DNA of 64,000 nucleotides from Candidatus Binatia bacterium (GTDB taxonomy: Bacteria; Desulfobacterota; Binatia; HRBIN30), in the NCBI GenBank assembly GCA_937925685.1, contig CALAMI010000007.1:248001-312000 (forward strand), written 5' to 3'. Below, one piece after another: positions 53,358-62,086 of the stretch (its first letter is position 1; the number at the start of each line of letters is the position of its first letter). The notes below the pieces were generated by a model. It was given only the letters and a program-made list of their open reading frames with translations. It did not search any database and was not told the DNA's origin. Made by a program: the position numbers and the translations under genes.

Positions 53358-55438
53358 TTTCGTTTCTCCCTGGGATGCCAGTTGACCGTGGCAAAGACAG
53401 AGCGACCGGGAAGTGGAAAGCCACCGACATCGGAAATCTGGTTGTCCGTCACGTTCCGCAACTGGACTCCGAGCTCCAGTGCCTCGCCCCATGTGTACCT
53501 GAAGCCCATGGTATGGATGGCTCGGCTGGGAACGAGATCGAAGTTCGCTTGGTCGAGGTAGTTCCCACTCACGAAGTTGAACTCGTAGTAAGGGTGTGTC
53601 GGGCCAATCGACGTGCCCAAGCGCAGGTAGGCTTCCTGTTGCGGCCGTCCTGGCAGGTGCTTGCCCCGATAAATCCCACCGAGGGCAAAGCTGCGATTCT
53701 CCAAGTCTTGCCAAGTATAGTTGCCGTCCAAAAGCCAATGTTTCCGCCAGCGAATGCGCAGGCCCAGTTCGTGTCCGCGCAATCGCGCGGCTCCAATGTT
53801 CTCCGCTTTAAAGATGGCTGCGGAACGCTGAACGAACACGATCAAGCGTTCCACATCGTTGTGGAAATAAGCGTACTCTCCTTGAACGAAAAGATCTGCG
53901 ACCGAAAAGCGCCGTTCGGCACGCAAGCCGACGTCTCGATTCCAGGCGCGCTCCGGGACGAGCTCTGGGTTACCGATCACGGCACCGGTGTTGCCGAAGA
54001 GTTCCGTAAAGTTCGGCGCACGCTCGTAGCGGCCGAGGTTGGCGCGCACCGAGACTCCCTCGAAAACGCGCCACTCGGAACCCAGACTCGGCCCCCACAA
54101 CACGTGTTCGCGGCCGAGCTTGGGGATGCTTCGACCAAAGTTTTGCCAGGCCCCCTGCGATGCGTCGTTCACCCATTCAAGTCGCAGCGTCGGTACGAGC
54201 ACAAGGATGTTGGGCCACAGCTCCCACTGATGCTGGGCAGCCGAGGTAGCCCGCCAACGTAACGCTTGCGGTTCCTGGGGTGCGTTCGGGGCCTCGTTCT
54301 CGGGGAAGAAGGCTTCGCGCGCAACCTCGAGGAAGAGCGTCAGTGCATGCGCCGCGGCTGGATATGCTGTCCAAGTACTATTCGCCCCAACGAGCCAAGA
54401 ATCGTCCGTTCGCCGCTGCTGTCCCGCGCCGAGCTCGCCCAAAGGGTCGCGAAACTGGTTGCGATCGAATGTGACGAAGAGGAGGCCCGTCGTATCGATT
54501 GTGTCCGTGGGCCAGCCGGCAAGCCGACCACGAAGAGCGTGGAGCACACGCAACCTTCCTGCCGCAGCGTGCAGCGAGGGGTTCGCCCCCCGCCCCGGAA
54601 GCTCGCCTTCTTTCCAAAATACGTCCTGCAACAGATCCAAGCTCACGCCGGATCCCCACTCGCGACGGCCGCGCAGAAGGGCAGCCAAACTGTCGAACGA
54701 GTTGTGCACCCGGGTGACCTTGCGATCGTCCCAGGGGTTGAAGGGAGTGTCATTGTCGGTGCGGAAACGAAAGTTGCCTGCACTCCCCAGGTATGTCAGG
54801 TTGCCGAAGAGCTGGTACGCGCCAACTGTTTGTGCCAGCGTTCCAGTCGTTTTGCGAGTCGTGAACGAACCGTAACCCACGGAGAGATTGCGATAGGGCG
54901 CAACCCCTGGCTCCCTCGGCACTAGGTTCACCGCCCCACCAATGCCGCCGATACCGAAATTCACCGGAGTGGCTCCCCGATAGATGTCGATCCGCTCGAG
55001 AGCGTCGAGAGGAAGGTCAGCAAGGTTCACGACCTCGTTTTGGGCGCGCGCCAGCGGAATGCCATCAAAGTACACCTGCACTTGGTTGGACGCAGCACCG
55101 CGAATGGACAACGTGCTGAACGCACCGAGACCACCGTACCGGCGCACGCTCACACCGACAGTGTCGCTGATCGCATCGGCCACTGTCTCGAGCTCCTCCA
55201 CGTAGTCGGAAGGGTCCACGCTATTTATAAAGGCAGTCGGTGCGTGCTGCGCGTTCTCTTCCAGGGGCGAAGCGCGCACTGTCACGGTTTCGTGGACCTG
55301 CGTTTCCGCGTGAACGCTTCCTACCATCGGGAAAAACATCCCCGCGGCCACGGTCTGCAGGAAAAGAGGCTCGGCTACTCCCCCGCCAGCCACGATCCCC
55401 ACTGCGAACGCCACTAGAAGTCGTCTCGACTCGAGCAC
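53354..55438 (-). CDS. btuB: TonB-dependent outer-membrane cobalamin receptor (BtuB-like)
   Basis: 694 aa. A signal peptide ends near residue 44 (SVHA), and a TonB box ETVTV is at 50-54. The plug domain carries SVRRYGGLGAFSTLSIRGAA and QVYFDGIPLARA, and the barrel ends with VGGFPLPGRSVFATVNW. The barrel region is shorter than FepA-type receptors and similar to BtuB in length (~600-700). The operon's riboswitch supports cobalamin as ligand. The stop overlaps the next gene's ATG, so translation is coupled. Confidence 0.9.
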   Translation of the reverse strand: MLESRRLLVAFAVGIVAGGGVAEPLFLQTVAAGMFFPMVGSVHAETQVHETVTVRASPLEENAQHAPTAFINSVDPSDYVEELETVADAISDTVGVSVRRYGGLGAFSTLSIRGAASNQVQVYFDGIPLARAQNEVVNLADLPLDALERIDIYRGATPVNFGIGGIGGAVNLVPREPGVAPYRNLSVGYGSFTTRKTTGTLAQTVGAYQLFGNLTYLGSAGNFRFRTDNDTPFNPWDDRKVTRVHNSFDSLAALLRGRREWGSGVSLDLLQDVFWKEGELPGRGANPSLHAAAGRLRVLHALRGRLAGWPTDTIDTTGLLFVTFDRNQFRDPLGELGAGQQRRTDDSWLVGANSTWTAYPAAAHALTLFLEVAREAFFPENEAPNAPQEPQALRWRATSAAQHQWELWPNILVLVPTLRLEWVNDASQGAWQNFGRSIPKLGREHVLWGPSLGSEWRVFEGVSVRANLGRYERAPNFTELFGNTGAVIGNPELVPERAWNRDVGLRAERRFSVADLFVQGEYAYFHNDVERLIVFVQRSAAIFKAENIGAARLRGHELGLRIRWRKHWLLDGNYTWQDLENRSFALGGIYRGKHLPGRPQQEAYLRLGTSIGPTHPYYEFNFVSGNYLDQANFDLVPSRAIHTMGFRYTWGEALELGVQLRNVTDNQISDVGGFPLPGRSVFATVNWHPREKRK

Positions 55439-56322
55439 GCAGATTCCCGAACTGCAGCCACCAAATCGGCTGCAGAGATTCGGCCGTCGTTGTTCCAGTC
55501 AGCGCCGTCCTGGCGGGCAAACACTGCGCCGATCAAACCCTGCACCACGGGACAAGAAGCCGTTGCTGTCGGTGAAGGGAACACCCAAGGGGTAAAACTT
55601 GGTGTAGCACTCGGAAGTCTCGTCGGCGTACTCGTGGGCTCGGCGATCGGAGTGGGCGTCGGGCTACGGTCTAACGGATCACATGCGTGCACTGCGGCCA
55701 CAGCGTCCAAGTCGAAACCGGCCATACCGCCACCGGGCAAACGGTTGCCCGGATCTGGCACCTGATCGCCAGCATCTGTTATGCGAACGAAGCGAATCCA
55801 CGGTAACCCCACTTCGTCGAGATCGAACGCGTCGCCGCCGGCAGCCACCGGGTCGCGCGGGTCGATGCCATTCTCCGGATTGCTGAACACAGGGGTTTTC
55901 CCGGCAAGCCCGCGCCAACTTTGGCTATCCCAAGGGAACTCGCGGAAATGGACACCGTCTTGACTTACCGCGACAAAGGCCAGTTCAGCGAACACCGGTC
56001 CGTTGCTGTCTCCGATGCGGAACGCGTTTTCGAACACGATGATGTCCGGCCCTGGGCCATTGCAGGCTATCGGCGGATCGAATCGCAGGACGATTTCTCC
56101 TCCATGCCCTAAGGAGACCACGTCCAGGGAACCTTCCAACAGTCCGCCGCCTCGAGGGGGCCCCAGCACAACCTGAGGCAAGCGCTCCTGCCCAAATCCG
56201 GCGCCTGCGCCCGGGCGAAATGCGACGACTGCATCGGCAAAGGGACCAGCAAAGGCTGTACGTGTGGCGAACGCCACTACCGCCACCGCCGCAAAGCAGA
56301 CAGGACGCACTCCCCGCTGCAT
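55414..56322 (-). CDS. Secreted cell-surface protein with C-terminal dockerin-like module
   Basis: 302 aa. ATG 56322 gives a signal peptide (MQRGVRPVCFAAVAVVAFA); the frame's earlier ATG lacks one. Segments GGEIVLRFDPPIACNGPGPDIIVFENAF and GGDAFDLDEVGLPWIRFVRITD resemble surface proteins found beside BtuB in other phyla. A Pro/Thr-rich linker (TPTPIAEPTSTPTRLPSATP) leads to a dockerin-like EF-hand, DWNNDGRISAADLVAAV. It overlaps the receptor's start by 25 bp, so it is translationally coupled. Probably a surface partner for B12 capture; unproven. Confidence 0.8.
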   Translation of the reverse strand: MQRGVRPVCFAAVAVVAFATRTAFAGPFADAVVAFRPGAGAGFGQERLPQVVLGPPRGGGLLEGSLDVVSLGHGGEIVLRFDPPIACNGPGPDIIVFENAFRIGDSNGPVFAELAFVAVSQDGVHFREFPWDSQSWRGLAGKTPVFSNPENGIDPRDPVAAGGDAFDLDEVGLPWIRFVRITDAGDQVPDPGNRLPGGGMAGFDLDAVAAVHACDPLDRSPTPTPIAEPTSTPTRLPSATPSFTPWVFPSPTATASCPVVQGLIGAVFARQDGADWNNDGRISAADLVAAVRESACSSRDDF

Positions 56323-56419
56323 GTGGCCACGGGTCGCCGCTGGCCGACGTGCGGCTTCCAGGCAGCGGGGAGAACGATCCATTCTTTTCTTTTGTCCTTC
56401 GCCCCGAAGGTCCAGAGGG

Positions 56420-57808
56420 TTAAGGCACGCAGCGCAAGGTCAAACGGTCCGTGTCCGCTTTCGAGCTGGCTGCCCGCACCTGCACACGGAGCCTCTTTTT
56501 GCTGGGCCGAAGCCCTTGGGGCGTAGAGAGCAAGGGCACTTGTACCGGTGCGGGGCCCACACACTCGGCCGAGCTACCTCCGAGAATCGCTTGCGCTGCG
56601 TTCAACAAGCCTTGGAGGCTTGGGTCCAGCATGGACTGCCCTAGCTGGGCCATTTGGATGCTCGACAACGGTGGAGCGACGCAACCACTGCGAGGCACCC
56701 GTAGACACAAGCCGACGGCAAACGTGCACACGCCATTTGCCGCACCGTCGCGGTCGCACGGGTCCCCATCGCGGCAAACCACCTTCGAGGTCGGCTGACC
56801 TTGCTGATTAAGGACAGGAGAGACATCCGAAAACTCAGACCAGCAATCTGTTGCCTGAGGGCCACCGCCGGGGAACAACCGATCGACTGGAGTCAACGTG
56901 GTGATGTTCGCCGACCCAAAGTCGACGACATACACCCGGCCGGAGTTCTGGTCGACGTCGATCCCCGTCGTGAAGCTGAAGCCACTAGCGAACTGGGTCA
57001 CGTTGTTTGACGCATCCACGGCCACGATGGTGCTCGAGGTAAAAGTGCTGTCAAACCCACCGGTTACCAGCAGGTTGCCGAGATGATCGAACGCTTGGTC
57101 GTACACTCCCGACAGTCCACTGACGACAGTCGTCTGCGTGTTCGTGACCGGGTCGTAGCGAACAATGCTCCCTTGGAAGGTGGAAGAGTTCAAGTCTCCG
57201 ACGTAAAGGAAGCCATTGTTGGCGAATGCAAGGCCGGCGACGTAGTCCAGCCCGCCCAGGAGCAGCACAAACGGCGGATAACCGAATGCACGGTGGCGAA
57301 GCACTCGCCCTGCACCGGAACCGGCGGCGTCACCCACGTAAGGTTGACCATCAGGCCCCAAGGCGATGCCCTGCGCAAATGGAATGGACCCCGGCGCATC
57401 AATTTCCAAACCTGATGCACTGACCGGGCTAACCACTCCGACTGGATTCGGAAGAGCAAAGGCCGTGTCCCCCGTGAGCGCTCCCGCGAGCTCACCGCCG
57501 TTGTCCGTAATGAACAAGTACGCATGGTTTCCTGCGAGACCACCGATGGAGTTCAAGCCAGTCACCACGGTCGTCAACGTCCCATCCCAATCGCGGCGCA
57601 CCACGGACTGCGTTCCGGCGCCGAACGCACCCTGTCCGGTGAATACGGAAGTGCCGATCACCGCGACATCACCGGTGGCCGCGCTGGGAAAGGAAAGCTG
57701 GCCGACGATGTAGCCCGGTGGTCCAATGACCAGGGCGAGCGCACGGCACGCCCACAGGCAACTCAATACCCAACTGCAAAAAACCCAATGACCCAAACGT
57801 AGCTGCAT
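56420..57808 (-). CDS. Secreted NHL-type beta-propeller protein, first gene of the B12 operon
   Basis: 462 aa. ATG 57808 has a GGGGAGG ribosome binding site 7 bases upstream and encodes a signal peptide (LGHWVFCSWVLSCLWACRALA). Repeats of the type GLDYVAGLAFANNGFLYVGDL and GVYDQAFDHLGNLLVTGG mark NHL/SMP-30-like blades. The C-terminal ~130 residues are Cys-rich (CRDGDPCDRDGAANGVC). It lies 98 bases after the terminator of the B12 riboswitch, so its expression should rise when cobalamin is scarce. A surface B12-binding role is inferred from context only. Confidence 0.85.
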   Translation of the reverse strand: MQLRLGHWVFCSWVLSCLWACRALALVIGPPGYIVGQLSFPSAATGDVAVIGTSVFTGQGAFGAGTQSVVRRDWDGTLTTVVTGLNSIGGLAGNHAYLFITDNGGELAGALTGDTAFALPNPVGVVSPVSASGLEIDAPGSIPFAQGIALGPDGQPYVGDAAGSGAGRVLRHRAFGYPPFVLLLGGLDYVAGLAFANNGFLYVGDLNSSTFQGSIVRYDPVTNTQTTVVSGLSGVYDQAFDHLGNLLVTGGFDSTFTSSTIVAVDASNNVTQFASGFSFTTGIDVDQNSGRVYVVDFGSANITTLTPVDRLFPGGGPQATDCWSEFSDVSPVLNQQGQPTSKVVCRDGDPCDRDGAANGVCTFAVGLCLRVPRSGCVAPPLSSIQMAQLGQSMLDPSLQGLLNAAQAILGGSSAECVGPAPVQVPLLSTPQGLRPSKKRLRVQVRAASSKADTDRLTLRCVP

Positions 57809-57905
57809 GACAAACCTCCCCGTGTCATGCGCGCTCCAGCGGAAGCGCGGGTGGTCGCCGGGCCGATGAGCGAGGGCGCACGCAGCTCGTTTGGCTTCAC
57901 CCGTG

Positions 57906-57937
57906 AAAAAACCCGGCAGCGCCACTGCGCCCCGGGT
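57906..57937 (-). terminator. Intrinsic terminator, expression platform of the B12 riboswitch
   Basis: On the minus strand ACCCGG and CCGGGT flank an inner GCGC/GCGC stem with an AGTG loop, followed directly by TTTTTT. The stem is very G+C-rich and the U-run is six long. It lies between the riboswitch aptamer and the first gene. Confidence 0.85.
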
Positions 57938-57977
57938 ATGAGCTTTTCCAACCGATCCCGCATTGGCCCTCACACCC

Positions 57978-58175
57978 CGGAAGGCACCTTTTCTCCTCGC
58001 TGCGGGGCCAGGTCTCCTGGCTCTCGGCTACCTACTCGCGGCGCCTTCCCATCCGGCCTTTCCGGACAGTGGCACGCTTGCCGCTTTCGTTCCGAATACA
58101 GTGGCGGGGGCCGCGCCGGCTTCTCACCGGCTTCCCTCAACCACGCAGCAATCGCCTTGGGTACCGGAACCATGT
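57978..58175 (-). ncRNA. Cobalamin (B12) riboswitch
   Basis: Read on the minus strand the conserved elements occur in order. The 5' GGTTCCGGTACCC is at about 58160-58172. The GGGAA..CCGGTGAGAAGCCGG stem is at 58116-58138. GCCACTG occurs at 58099-58105 and again at 58067-58073. GATGGGAAGG is near 58044-58053. The B12 box, GAGCCAGGAGACCTGG, is at 58008-58023. These match the cobalamin aptamer family. The intrinsic terminator at 57906-57937 downstream makes it a transcription-attenuation switch. Regulated genes are the six minus-strand genes down to btuC. Confidence 0.93.
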
Positions 58176-58377
58176 CTGCGTGTCAACACCCCCAGGGGGT
58201 CCCGCTGGTGGTGTCGTCGGCACCGAACAGCAGCGCGAGTCTCAAAAAAGGCACTGCCCCATCTTGAGGAAGAGCCCCAGACTGGGCAAAATCTGTTCTC
58301 GACCCCAAAGGTCAACAGGTAGCGGTTTGGGGTTGCGCAAGGCGGTCGGATGAACCGGGGTCAGCAAGGAGGCTCCG

Positions 58378-58851
58378 ATGCGGAACGTAAACGAAGTGCT
58401 GGAACGCAAGGGGCGGGATGTGTGGACCATTCAAGCCTCGCAGACCGTCTACGAGGCGCTCGAAGTGCTCGCCGCTAAAGACATTGGCGCGCTCTTAGTG
58501 TGCGAGGGAGAGCGTGCTGTAGGCATGTTTTCCGAACGCGACTATGCACGCCAGGTCATCCTCAAGGGCAAGGCATCCAAGGAAACTCTTGTTCGCGAGG
58601 TCATGAGTGCGCCGATCATTTTCGCTCGGCCCGAACTGAAACTCGAAGAGTGCATGGCTCTCATGACCGAACGGCGGATTCGCCACTTGCCAGTGGAAGA
58701 CAAGGGTCGAGTGGTGGGAATGATTTCGATTGGCGACGTTGTCAAAGCGATTCTGGAGGAAAAGCAGTTTCTCATCGAGCAACTCGAGGGATATATCGCC
58801 ACCGGGGGTTGGGCAGAGTTGACGACGACCACCCTGGTGGAACGGACTTAG
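58378..58851 (+). CDS. Two-CBS-domain protein
   Basis: 157 aa. ATG 58378 follows AAGGAGG with 5-base spacing. Two CBS domains (roughly 10-70 and 75-135) carry the conserved pattern IGALLVCEGERAVGMFSERDYAR and IRHLPVEDKGRVVGMISIGDVVK. Such proteins bind adenosine nucleotides (AMP, ATP, NADH) and act as energy sensors; a single-protein role is rarely known. It precedes the EF-P gene by 43 bp and may be cotranscribed with it. Confidence 0.93.
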   Translation: MRNVNEVLERKGRDVWTIQASQTVYEALEVLAAKDIGALLVCEGERAVGMFSERDYARQVILKGKASKETLVREVMSAPIIFARPELKLEECMALMTERRIRHLPVEDKGRVVGMISIGDVVKAILEEKQFLIEQLEGYIATGGWAELTTTTLVERT

Positions 58852-58894
58852 TCGAAGGTTGCCGTGAAAGAAACGGAAAATAGGAGGAGAGTTG

Positions 58895-59479
58895 ATGCCC
58901 ACCGTTTCGCCAGCCGAGTTCAAGCGCGGAATGGTCTTGTTGCTCGACGGAGTGCCTCACATCATTGAAGAGATGCACAGTACCGGTACGGCCAAGTTCA
59001 AGCAAAAAATTCATGCGAGAATGCGCCACTTGGCAAGCGGCCGGGTGATTGAACGGACTTTTGCCGACAATGAAGTCCTGCCTGCGGCAGACCTCGAACA
59101 GCGCAAAGCGCAGTTCAGTTATCAGCAGGGCGACACCTTTGTGTTTCTGGACAGCGAAACTTTCGAACCGCTCGAGTTATCCAGCGCGCAAATCGGCGAC
59201 AAAAGGTGGTTCCTAAAGGAAGGAGAGGAATACAAGACACTCTTTATCGACGGCAAGCTCGTCGACGTCGTGCTTCCCGATCAAGTCGTCCTCGCCGTGG
59301 TGGAGACCGGGCCGCCGCAACGGGGTAGTTCCGATTCTACGTGGAAGGCAGCCAAGCTAGAAACCGGACTCGAGATCATGGTCCCCTTGTTTATCGAAAC
59401 CGGTGAACGTGTTCGGGTGGACACAGCGGAACGGAAATACGTCGGGAAAGAGTCGGAGAAAAAGCCGGCACGCGGCTGA
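58895..59479 (+). CDS. efp: Elongation factor P family protein, divergent loop
   Basis: 194 aa with the three-domain EF-P architecture. The ATG at 58895 follows TAGGAGG. The N-terminal KOW-like domain has the loop HSTGTAKFKQ (28-37) where E. coli EF-P has KPGKGQ. An ungapped alignment still places Lys34 at the modified position, but the flanking Pro and Gly residues differ. The domain III signature MVPLFIETGERVRVDTAERKYVGK is intact. The protein helps ribosomes at polyproline stretches or is an EF-P paralog with another role. No epmA/epmB gene is seen nearby. Confidence 0.85.
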   Translation: MPTVSPAEFKRGMVLLLDGVPHIIEEMHSTGTAKFKQKIHARMRHLASGRVIERTFADNEVLPAADLEQRKAQFSYQQGDTFVFLDSETFEPLELSSAQIGDKRWFLKEGEEYKTLFIDGKLVDVVLPDQVVLAVVETGPPQRGSSDSTWKAAKLETGLEIMVPLFIETGERVRVDTAERKYVGKESEKKPARG

Positions 59480-60309
59480 AACCTCGACGTGCGCCGTGGT
59501 TCGGCGTTCCTGAAGGGAGCCCCCGAGCGACGAGAAAGAAAAGCTACCCTGTCCTACCCGGCTCAACCAACGTAGCGGTGTCGGGCCTGTGGCTCACCCA
59601 GGGGTGCCAAGGCCTTTTGTACAGCCAGGAGACGCGCCGCTCACACGCCTCCGCCATGGAGCGATGCACGCGCCCCCGACCCGAATTGCCCTGCAGACCA
59701 ACGCCCGCGCCCAAGCAGCCAACCGCTTGGGCGCCTAACACCCTCTCCATTCATTCCACCCAACACCTCGACGACCGGATCCTTTACTCCGCTACTCCAC
59801 CGCGATCGGACGACGATCGCGGGCTCTGCACTTCGAATTTCTCGCGCCTCTTCCTCGCCCCGCTTCCCCGCATCCCCGAGCAACTCGCGCAGTATTGCCA
59901 CTTCCTCCACTGGCAGCTCAGCGGTTTTCGGAAGAACGACGCAAAACACGGCGTTGCCCCTCGCGCTCGAGATTGCCCTTCTCCCCGCTCAAAAGTGTAC
60001 CTCCCCCTTCGAACCCACTGCGACATCTCGTTCCAAGTGCGCTCACTCCTCCGCCAAAGGCCAAGGTTCGTTTGCGACAGTAGAAAGAAACAGGAAACGA
60101 GCCCTCATTCGCTCAGTGGGTGGAGTCGCTCCATCCGCGATCAGATTCGTTCGCGTCAACCCGCAAACTCGTCCATCCGAGCTCCGAGCCCAACCTCCCA
60201 AAAGCGTGGCCTCAGTGTCGGATTGGGGTGGCTCTGAGTTTAGTTTGGAGCAAAGAACTTTCCCGCCCTTTGGGCGCGACTTCGTCACGCTCGCAGCAGA
60301 GGTTTGCAC
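59480..60309. other. 0.8 kb without an assignable gene
   Basis: Open frames exist in both directions. One on minus (59641-59949) starts with a protein-like helix (VVLPKTAELPVEEVAILREL) but has no ribosome binding site and a low-complexity Gly/Arg C-terminus. I do not annotate it as a gene. No terminator or repeat is seen. Confidence 0.35.
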
Positions 60310-62028
60310 TCAGGGTTTTACGGTCACCGTATCTTGGCCCGACCGCAAAACAACGCCCGGCAGTGCTCCGGTCAAGCGCCCCTGACTCACCACGGCAACT
60401 CCATTGACGAGAACGTACTCCACCCCTGTGGCTTCGGCGTACAGTCGGTCCGCGCCCCCTGGTAGATCGTTTCGTGATCGAATGGGTGCGCTCCCGATCC
60501 GGGCTGGGTCGAACAACACGAAATCTGCGGAGTATCCTCGATCGATCCGACCCCGCCTTTTGAGCCCGAAATAGCGAGCGGGGACATCTGTCATCAGGCG
60601 GATAGCTTCTTGCCACGAGAGCAAGCCCCGCTCGCGGACACTTTGAGCTAGAAATGCCGTAGGGTACCGGGCCCCGCACATGCGGTCCAAGTGTGCGCCA
60701 GCGTCCGACCCGCCAATCATCGCCCGAGGATCGCGCCAGACCTGCACGCGCAAGCGCCAACTTTCGTCGTCGTCATCTGCCGGCTGGGGCCACAAGCCGG
60801 TGCGTAGCTCGTCTGCAACGACGATGTCGAGCAACGTATCAAAAGGATCCCGTCCCCGCTGCGCCGCGATTTCGCCAACCGAGCGCCCCGTAAGACCCGC
60901 GTTTTCTGGAGCAAAAGTGTCTCCGATCTCGTACGCTCCCCAGCGAACCAAACTGGCGAGTGCACCGGTGACACTTTCCGCGCTCGCCCGCAGCTTGCGG
61001 CGCATTTCTGGGTCGCGTAAAGCCTGCAAGCGCTCCGGCACCGGAGAGGCAAGCACCGCGCCCCACCCGGGCAACGAGTTCAGGGCACAATGGTCGAGAA
61101 AGCTCATCTTGAGGCCCCCTAGGATCGGCATCGTCAAGGCAACCACGCGAGCCCCCTGTTTCTGCGCTCTCGTGCCCGCTTCTAGCTGGTGCTCGTGTCG
61201 GTCGCGATTCGCTGCCGAGACCCCCAATACGTTCCAGTTGAGCGGCCGCTGGGCAGTTCGTGACATGGCAATCATCAGATTTACCTCGGTGTCGTTCAGT
61301 CGGGTGAGGCAGCCATCGACGATCAGCTCGAGAGTCGTACCCGGGTGCATTCCGGTGGCGCGGGACAGTGCAAGTATCTCTTCCGGTCCTGCGAAGCGGG
61401 ACGGTACAGGGGCGCCACTCCCATCGGCATGGGTAAATGCCTGCGACGAAGAGAACCCGAGGCCACCGGCGCGTAGCGCCTCCCGCAGCAAGCCTGCCAT
61501 CGCACGAATCTCTTCCGCACGCGCCGCATAGCCCACAGCGCGTTCGCCCATCACGGCGCGGCGTAGCGCGCAGTGACCGACGAGAAAACCAATGTTCAAA
61601 GCGACTTTACCCTGGAGCTGATCCAAATACTCACCGAAGCTGCGCCAGCTCCACGGCACGCCCTGTTCGAGAGCCGACAAAGGCATGCCCTCCACTTTGA
61701 CCATCATGTGTCGAAGGTACTCCGCGTCTCTCTCGCTCCCGACCGGCGCCAGAGTAAACCCGCAGTTTCCTGCGATGACGGTGGTCACGCCATGGAGGCT
61801 CGAAGGCGTCAATGCCGGGTCCCACCAAATTTGCGCGTCGTAGTGCGTGTGCGGGTCGATGAATCCGGGAGTAACCATTAACCCGCTGGCGTCGATTCTC
61901 CCACGCGCTTCCACAGAGACCCGGCCCAGGGCGACAATGCGCCCATTGAGGACACCGATAGAACCCAATCGCGGCTCTGTCCCGGAGCCGTCAACAATGA
62001 GGCCGTTGTCAATTTTTAGATCCAGCAT
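60310..62028 (-). CDS. N-acyl-D-amino-acid deacylase / D-aminoacylase-like amidohydrolase
   Basis: 572 aa metal-dependent hydrolase of the D-aminoacylase branch of the amidohydrolase superfamily. ATG 62028 is preceded by GGAGCGG; the longer frame upstream has no family match. Metal ligands are HTH in FIDPHTHYDAQIWWDP, and the later GNCGF, NLLIA-like and MIGGSDAGAHLDRMCG segments hold the catalytic Asp. Branch members remove N-acyl groups from D-amino acids or hydrolyse dihydropyrimidinase-like rings. The upstream region to the M28 gene is short (58 bp) and divergent. Confidence 0.9.
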   Translation of the reverse strand: MLDLKIDNGLIVDGSGTEPRLGSIGVLNGRIVALGRVSVEARGRIDASGLMVTPGFIDPHTHYDAQIWWDPALTPSSLHGVTTVIAGNCGFTLAPVGSERDAEYLRHMMVKVEGMPLSALEQGVPWSWRSFGEYLDQLQGKVALNIGFLVGHCALRRAVMGERAVGYAARAEEIRAMAGLLREALRAGGLGFSSSQAFTHADGSGAPVPSRFAGPEEILALSRATGMHPGTTLELIVDGCLTRLNDTEVNLMIAMSRTAQRPLNWNVLGVSAANRDRHEHQLEAGTRAQKQGARVVALTMPILGGLKMSFLDHCALNSLPGWGAVLASPVPERLQALRDPEMRRKLRASAESVTGALASLVRWGAYEIGDTFAPENAGLTGRSVGEIAAQRGRDPFDTLLDIVVADELRTGLWPQPADDDDESWRLRVQVWRDPRAMIGGSDAGAHLDRMCGARYPTAFLAQSVRERGLLSWQEAIRLMTDVPARYFGLKRRGRIDRGYSADFVLFDPARIGSAPIRSRNDLPGGADRLYAEATGVEYVLVNGVAVVSQGRLTGALPGVVLRSGQDTVTVKP

Positions 62029-62086
62029 GTTTCCGCTCCGCAAAAAGGTTTGTTCCCTAGCATGACAAAGAAATGAACATTTGTTA

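Noticed and set aside
52928-53740. Long frame upstream of the EF-hand propeller as part of that protein
   Set aside because: It overlaps the receptor gene. The signal peptide starts at ATG 53357, which overlaps the receptor stop.
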